64,000 nucleotides of DNA from Colwellia sp. GTDB lineage: Bacteria; Pseudomonadota; Gammaproteobacteria; Enterobacterales; Alteromonadaceae. The notes under the pieces were generated by a model, which was not told the origin of the DNA, did no database searches, and worked only from the letters and a program-made list of their open reading frames with translations. The stretch covers positions 225,119 to 289,118 of the forward strand of contig NZ_JABSPA010000006.1 in NCBI RefSeq assembly GCF_013214175.1, written 5' to 3'. This document shows positions 59,687 through 64,000 of this stretch, piece after piece (within the stretch, counting starts at the first letter, position 1; each line of letters starts with the position of its first letter). A program made the translations under genes and the position numbers.

Positions 59687-59743
59687 AACATGAATACTTA
59701 TAACTAATTGTAATTAAAGGGATAATATTTACGTGAAAATAAC

Positions 59744-59807
59744 AGAGTGTCCGAACGGACACTCTACCTGTCCGTTAGTGTCCGCTGGACAGCATACGGA
59801 CACTGTC
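59744..59807. promoter_or_regulatory. Cluster of GTCCG/CGGAC palindromes: probable enhancer sites
   Basis: A perfect dyad has arms AGAGTGTCCG (59744-59753) and CGGACACTCT (59756-59765) around AA. Next come TGTCCG at 59769, TGTCC-GCT-GGACA at 59779-59791 and CGGACA at 59797-59802, so the second region offers overlapping dyads. The cluster lies about 60-120 bp upstream of the -24 element, a normal distance for an NtrC-type activator. Confidence 0.8.
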
Positions 59808-59900
59808 GAATAGTGAAGTACTCAGAAAAGTAGCGTTAGACTCAAGCTGGAGTTAAGTTGCATTAATGCTTGAGGTTAATGATGATGGTAGGACTACTGA

Positions 59901-60722
59901 CTACCAATTTTGTCTGTTAACAAACTCCCTTGGCTTTTCATCTTGGTGAAGTTGATTATAGCTTTTAATTTTTCTGTTCCTACCCAATAAAATTTTAATT
60001 TGATAATAAGACTCTCTCGCAAGTGCAAAACCAGGTTTACTCCACCAACTTTTATTATAGAGTTTTTTGGTTGCAGCTACGGCATCGGGTGACTGGTGGC
60101 AAATGGCTCTGGCTAGTTGTAATGCTTTTTCAGAGGGATTGGCATCTACATGAGTAACTAAACCATAGTTAAGTGCTTGCTCACCACTGATAGTTTCCCC
60201 AGTCATAGCGAGCTCTTTGGCATTATCTAATGATAACAACTCCCTTAATGCCAGAGTTCCGCCCATATCAGGTATTAAGCCCCAACGAGCTTCCATAACA
60301 GCAATTGAAGCATCAGGCGAAGCAATACGGAAGTCACCGCCTAGTGCTATCTGCAATCCTCCTCCCCAACAACGACCATGAATAACCATGATCACTGGTG
60401 CCGGTATCTTTCTCCAACCAACCGAAACGTACTGCGCTAGATTCGCATGCCAAGGTAACCACTTGAACAACAGTTGTAATGGCGCCTTTGCCGACTTCAT
60501 CACAGCTTTAATATCTAAGCCAGAACAAAAATCTTCCCCCTTGCCTGTAACAATAACAGCTCTTATCGAGCGATTACGCCGCAAATCATTAATAGTCTCG
60601 CGGATGGCATAAAACATCGCCATATCTAGAGCATTATGCTTTTTAGCTCTATTGAAGCTGACGTAGGCAATATTATCGCTTATCTGCAGTTCAATGCTTT
60701 TATCGATGTTCTGGTTAGTCAT
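59901..60722 (-). CDS. Crotonase/enoyl-CoA hydratase-family protein
   Basis: ATG 60722 (MTNQNIDKSIELQISDNIAY) is chosen over a TTG at 60767; the product is 273 residues. The crotonase fold shows VSFNRAKKHNALDMAMF, the oxyanion-hole segment GKGEDFCSGLDIKAV and the second one IHGRCWGGGLQIALGGDFRIA. EARWGLIPDMGGTLALRELL carries acidic positions of hydratases. The C-terminal part ends in a basic segment. The substrate cannot be told from sequence. It ends just before the exporter control region, on the same strand. Confidence 0.85.
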   Translation of the reverse strand: MTNQNIDKSIELQISDNIAYVSFNRAKKHNALDMAMFYAIRETINDLRRNRSIRAVIVTGKGEDFCSGLDIKAVMKSAKAPLQLLFKWLPWHANLAQYVSVGWRKIPAPVIMVIHGRCWGGGLQIALGGDFRIASPDASIAVMEARWGLIPDMGGTLALRELLSLDNAKELAMTGETISGEQALNYGLVTHVDANPSEKALQLARAICHQSPDAVAATKKLYNKSWWSKPGFALARESYYQIKILLGRNRKIKSYNQLHQDEKPREFVNRQNW

Positions 60723-61050
60723 AGATGATCTGCTTTTATTATTAATAACTTCTGGTATGACCACCAAGTTAACTTATCTGAAATAAGATGTCGATTACAA
60801 AAACAGCCGAATTACTAGCAATTTAAGAAATAGAACGGCATTGCTTTGCATTATGCAACCCCCCGCTAACAACGTTAACTAAGCGGCTAATAAAGCGGTA
60901 CAAATAAAACGGAATACTCTTTGCTTATTTACATATAAAACCTAAATTTGGCTTGGAATTTTCATGATGTACCTGAAAAAAAATTAAAATTTTATCTTTC
61001 GCTGCTATCAGCTGAACTAGGGACTAATGACATTATCAATCTGTCCTAAA

Positions 61051-61170
61051 ATGGGCCAAAGCAGCAATGCTTATAACAGCGCTAAATACCGTCCAGTGAG
61101 CCCTTGGTCATGGCAGAATGTTTTACATTTTCTAAAAGATACTCAATTATTTACTATTGAGCATCTATAG
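61051..61170 (+). pseudogene. Short open frame, possible gene remnant
   Basis: The 39-codon frame includes AKYRPVSPWSWQNVLHFLKD, which loosely recalls the YRPPxDWxALLxFL segment at the N-terminus of AlkA-type DNA glycosylases. There is no ribosome binding site and an in-frame stop precedes it. The rest of 60723-61262 shows no gene. Treat as a hint only. Confidence 0.2.
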
Positions 61171-61262
61171 CCAAATACAGAAAAACAACCACAAATTAAA
61201 TATTAAGAAACAAAGTAATGCTATGCCAACAAGTTATATCGGCGAGTAATAAAGAGGTTGTA

Positions 61263-63275
61263 ATGAATAATCAGACGAATAAATACCGAGCTGACATTGA
61301 TGGTTTAAGAGCCATAGCTGTGCTTTCCGTCATTATCTTTCACCTTGATAAAAACATTCTGCCTGGTGGTTTTGTTGGTGTAGATATTTTCTTTGTTCTT
61401 TCCGGTTACCTTATTTCACTGTATATCTATGAAAAAATGGCTCAAGGGCAGTTTTCAATTACAGAGTTTTATCGTCGCAGGATCAAACGAATAGCCCCAG
61501 CAATGTTAGCTGTTTTACTATTTGTCTTGATAGTTTCGCAACTGCTGCTATTACCCAAAGATGCTAAAGCAGTGTCAGAGTCGGTTATCTGGTCATTACT
61601 CTCAATGGTCAACATTCACTTTTATTTGTCACAAGACACAAGCTATTTCGCTGCTGCCATGGATGAGAAGCCATTACTACATTTTTGGTCATTAGCGGTT
61701 GAAGAGCAGTTTTATCTAGTTTGGCCAGTAATACTTTTGATTTTTTATCCTGTTAGGCACAGCAAGCTGTTTTTATGGCTGTTAGTACTGACGGCCTTTA
61801 TATCCTTTTTTGCCGCACAGTATTTTTATGCCAGTGACGCATCCTTAGTATATTACATGTTACCAACCCGAGCGGGTGAATTACTTGTCGGCGCGATTAT
61901 CGCTTATATCATTCATAAAGGAAGTTGCTGTGAACTATCAACCGCCACACTAAGCCTTATATCTTTGGTTGGCCTGTTGTTGGTAATTTTATCTTTAATC
62001 ATTATCTCAGAAGAGAGTGTTTTCCCTGGTTTTATTGCTCTAATACCAACCGTAGGTACCGCCTGTATGGTCTTCTCTGGACAATATCAAAGTAACATTA
62101 TAACTCGGTTTTTGACCTTAAAACCTATGGTGTTTATCGGGCTCATTTCATACTCGGCTTATCTTTGGCACTGGCCTATTATTGCTTTTTTTCGCTATGG
62201 CCTATTTGAACAAAACTTGATGACCAACATCGCATTATTTACTTTAACCCTATTACTTGCCTGGTTGAGTTATCACTATATTGAACAGCCTTTTCGCTAT
62301 ACTAAAGGCAACTTCAACAAAGTTATTACTCGCCAATATTTAATACCGGCAACTTGCATTACCTTAGTAGCAGTAGTTGCTTATCAAATTAATGGTTTTG
62401 GTTTAAGGCAATTTTCATCGAATTATCAAGTCACACTTCAAGCCGCATTATCCGATGTAAAACCCTCTTTTTCTTATAAATATATTTGCCAAAAAAGCCG
62501 TATTAAAGCTAAAAACATTACGGATACCAATTGTATTATTGGTCAAACTAGCCGTATAGATAGTCAAGCTAATGCCTATATAACTACTGAAGAGCCAGAA
62601 GTTTTGTTACTAGGAGACTCTAATGCAGCGCATTATGTTGGTATGATAGGTGCTTTTGCACTAGAACAGGGTTTCTTATTTCGAAATATTCAAATTAATT
62701 CCTGTCCCCCTATCAGGCAAAAGATAAGAAAATACATGGAGATTAAGTACTATGCTAGCTGTCGTGATTCTTTAAAATTATTATGGACAAAGCTAGCTGA
62801 CTATCAAGTGTTAATAATTTCTGCTTCTTGGCTAAATTATCAATCAAAATCATCTGACTTTCTAACAGACTTTTATCATACAGTTATTCATTTAACCGGT
62901 AAAAACAAACACGTGATCATCTTAGGAAAAGTGCCGATAATTAGATCCTACAATATAAATTGTATGGCAAGATCACTGAGCTTTCCCTTGATGCAATGTT
63001 ATAAACCAAGTACCTCGCTGAATAAAAAAATAGCTAACATAAATTTAGAGCTAGAGGGCTTTGCCAAAGAAAACAGTTTCGTTGAGTACTTTGACGCTAA
63101 CAGTTACTTGTGCCGAAACAATAATTGCTCGGCATATAATAGCAGAGGTGAAGCACTCTATTTTGACCAAAGCCATTTATCAGTTCCCGGCTCATGGAAG
63201 TTAGGTAAAGAAATCATCAAACAAGAAGGAGTTCCCTATCCTTTTAACCTACTCGGTGAGTCTGTTGATTACTAA
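61263..63275 (+). CDS. OafA/YrhL-type acyltransferase with SGNH domain
   Basis: ATG 61263 with AGAGG 6 nt upstream is preferred over the ATG at 61218. The product is about 670 residues. Residues 1-345 form the acyltransferase-3 membrane domain, starting YRADIDGLRAIAVLSVIIFH with the RxxxVxxVxxxH-like pattern and about ten helices (FWSLAVEEQFYLVWPVILL is diagnostic). A C-terminal SGNH hydrolase-like domain has LLLGDSNAAHYVG and DQSHLSVPGS (Ser and Asp/His). It probably O-acetylates a surface polysaccharide such as O-antigen. It stands alone, without polysaccharide genes nearby. Confidence 0.9.
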   Translation: MNNQTNKYRADIDGLRAIAVLSVIIFHLDKNILPGGFVGVDIFFVLSGYLISLYIYEKMAQGQFSITEFYRRRIKRIAPAMLAVLLFVLIVSQLLLLPKDAKAVSESVIWSLLSMVNIHFYLSQDTSYFAAAMDEKPLLHFWSLAVEEQFYLVWPVILLIFYPVRHSKLFLWLLVLTAFISFFAAQYFYASDASLVYYMLPTRAGELLVGAIIAYIIHKGSCCELSTATLSLISLVGLLLVILSLIIISEESVFPGFIALIPTVGTACMVFSGQYQSNIITRFLTLKPMVFIGLISYSAYLWHWPIIAFFRYGLFEQNLMTNIALFTLTLLLAWLSYHYIEQPFRYTKGNFNKVITRQYLIPATCITLVAVVAYQINGFGLRQFSSNYQVTLQAALSDVKPSFSYKYICQKSRIKAKNITDTNCIIGQTSRIDSQANAYITTEEPEVLLLGDSNAAHYVGMIGAFALEQGFLFRNIQINSCPPIRQKIRKYMEIKYYASCRDSLKLLWTKLADYQVLIISASWLNYQSKSSDFLTDFYHTVIHLTGKNKHVIILGKVPIIRSYNINCMARSLSFPLMQCYKPSTSLNKKIANINLELEGFAKENSFVEYFDANSYLCRNNNCSAYNSRGEALYFDQSHLSVPGSWKLGKEIIKQEGVPYPFNLLGESVDY

Positions 63276-63514
63276 TACAGACATGTTTGGCTACTTTGCT
63301 GCTTGCGATGAATAGTGCAAGTACTCACCTCAAGTAATGCTTCATATTGAGGTACATTTCCATGACAATATATGATCATAATATCGGTAGCATTACCCCT
63401 TAAGCATAAAGGAACTATCTGTGGGTTGTGCCCAGCAGTCAAGGCAATAGATTATTGAATGTGTAGATAAATAAGTAAAAAACATCACTGAATTTACGGG
63501 TTTCTCTTAATGTA

Positions 63515-63625
63515 AACCTAGCAATGCCCTACTTCCACACAAAGAGATAAACGATTGCACATGGACTTACCTGCAACATAAGCACACGACCATCGGAGTA
63601 ACTGCGTTTACCTTATGCAGATAAC
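63515..63625 (-). pseudogene. Decayed 5S rRNA remnant
   Basis: On the plus strand TAGCAATGCCCTACTTCCACAC (in two parts) and ACCATCGGAGTAACTGCGTTTA correspond to the 3' and middle parts of the intact 5S copy at the window end, with many substitutions and a foreign centre. It is the most worn of three copies. The preceding gap 63276-63514 has only a small hairpin (ACCTCAA/TTGAGGT near 63328-63354). Confidence 0.6.
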
Positions 63626-63653
63626 GAATCGATTTTAATTTAAGCCAGACAGC

Positions 63654-63682
63654 AAAAAGCCCGTTACTTTCGTAACGGGCTT
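63654..63682 (-). terminator. rRNA-operon-type terminator (distal)
   Basis: AGCCCGTTAC-TTTC-GTAACGGGCT, followed on the minus strand by TTTTT. Confidence 0.85.
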
Positions 63683-63707
63683 CTCGTGTGCTTACGCACA
63701 AATTAGA

Positions 63708-63849
63708 AGTTTAGCAATGTCCTACTCTCACATAAAGAGAAGATCTCCCACACGCTTATTGCATCCGCCGCAACTGCGTTACACTTTTGAAGCGCTGCGG
63801 CATAGAAGGTGAATGGGAGTAGGCGGCCACAGCGTTATGGTCGCTAGAC
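63708..63849 (-). pseudogene. Divergent 5S rRNA copy, about 142 nt
   Basis: The 3' part (AATGTCCTACTCTCACAT on the plus strand) is identical to the end copy, and the 5' part (CCACAGCGTTATGGTCGC) is 5S-like. The middle is altered and about 20-25 nt too long, with GAACTCAGAAGTGAAACG-type sequence replaced. It therefore probably does not fold as a normal 5S rRNA. Confidence 0.65.
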
Positions 63850-63872
63850 AAAAATAATTTTATATCAGACAG

Positions 63873-63902
63873 AAAAAAGCCCGACTCTTTCGAATCGGGC
63901 TT
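63873..63902 (-). terminator. rRNA-operon-type terminator (proximal)
   Basis: AGCCCGA-CTCTTTCGAA-TCGGGCT with TTTTTT on the minus strand, just beyond the 5S at the window end. Confidence 0.85.
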
Positions 63903-63927
63903 CTCGTGTGCTTACGCACAAATTAGA

Positions 63928-64000
63928 AGTTTAGCAATGTCCTACTCTCACATGGGAACTCCCACACTACCATCGGCGCAACTGCGTTTCACTTCTGAGT
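63928..64000 (-). rRNA. rrf: 5S ribosomal RNA, 3' part (runs off the window)
   Basis: The minus strand reads ACTCAGAAGTGAAACGCAGT, then TGCGCCGATGGTAGTGTGGG and CATGTGAGAGTAGGACATTG, the conserved 3' two thirds of gammaproteobacterial 5S rRNA. Its 5' part, and presumably 23S and 16S, lie beyond position 64000, so the operon is transcribed into this window. Confidence 0.93.

Overview
The window comes from a marine gammaproteobacterium of the order Alteromonadales and most resembles Colwellia or a close relative such as Thalassotalea. This is judged from AT-rich, lysine- and asparagine-rich coding sequence, gammaproteobacterial ribosomal proteins, the pabA-argD/ast-speD-prkB neighbourhood, GlyGly-CTERM and LPP20-type proteins, and an rRNA operon tail of gammaproteobacterial type. 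It is chromosomal and almost entirely housekeeping or core accessory DNA. No transposase, phage or CRISPR array was seen.

Layout. 0-5 kb: the end of a phosphotransferase-family gene, two spondin-domain envelope proteins and an OmpR-type two-component system. 5-8 kb: feoAB iron import with a Fur box and an FNR-like site. 8-16.5 kb: a TPR-GGDEF diguanylate cyclase, a triheme cytochrome, a GlyGly-CTERM cyclophilin, glnK-amtB behind a sigma-54/NtrC control region, a glutaredoxin, and a porin behind two perfect FNR boxes. 16.5-27 kb: pabA, an HDOD protein, the arginine succinyltransferase genes astC-astA-astD-astE, a DUF3802-like protein, an OsmC protein, speD and prkB. The order recalls E. coli argD-crp-yhfA-prkB, but crp is absent. 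27-36 kb: the complete spc and alpha ribosomal operons on the minus strand, from rplN to rplQ; the S10 operon is not upstream. 36-42 kb: dtd, yihY, two small genes, an array of tiny palindromes, typA/bipA and an S10-family peptidase. 42-48 kb: a chemoreceptor, norCB nitric oxide reductase with a well-formed FNR-class promoter, a tandem repeat, and a NapH/NosR-like iron-sulfur membrane protein. 48-52 kb: a four-gene lipoprotein operon, LPP20-LpoB-COG3014-LPP20. 52-59.6 kb: an ABC exporter (adaptor, ATPase, two permeases) followed by an NtrC-type regulator and its kinase. 59.9-63.3 kb: a crotonase and an OafA-type acyltransferase. 63.5-64 kb: the 5S end of a minus-strand rRNA operon, with two decayed 5S copies behind it.

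How the parts connect. Several regulatory circuits can be read from sequence. The adaptor gene at 59.6 kb has a sigma-54 promoter with exact spacing and a cluster of GTCCG/CGGAC palindromes upstream, and the only NtrC-type activator in the window lies in the same gene set, which suggests a self-contained inducible export system. Oxygen or NO control (FNR-family sites) is shared by norCB, the porin and probably feoAB. glnK-amtB has the usual nitrogen control.

The most unusual observations are two REP-like elements whose conserved TGTAGG supplies the TAG stop codon of two unrelated genes, the palindrome-rich intergenic regions, the split of spc/alpha from S10, and the graded decay of 5S copies. 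All family assignments are from reading the sequence; no database search was run.
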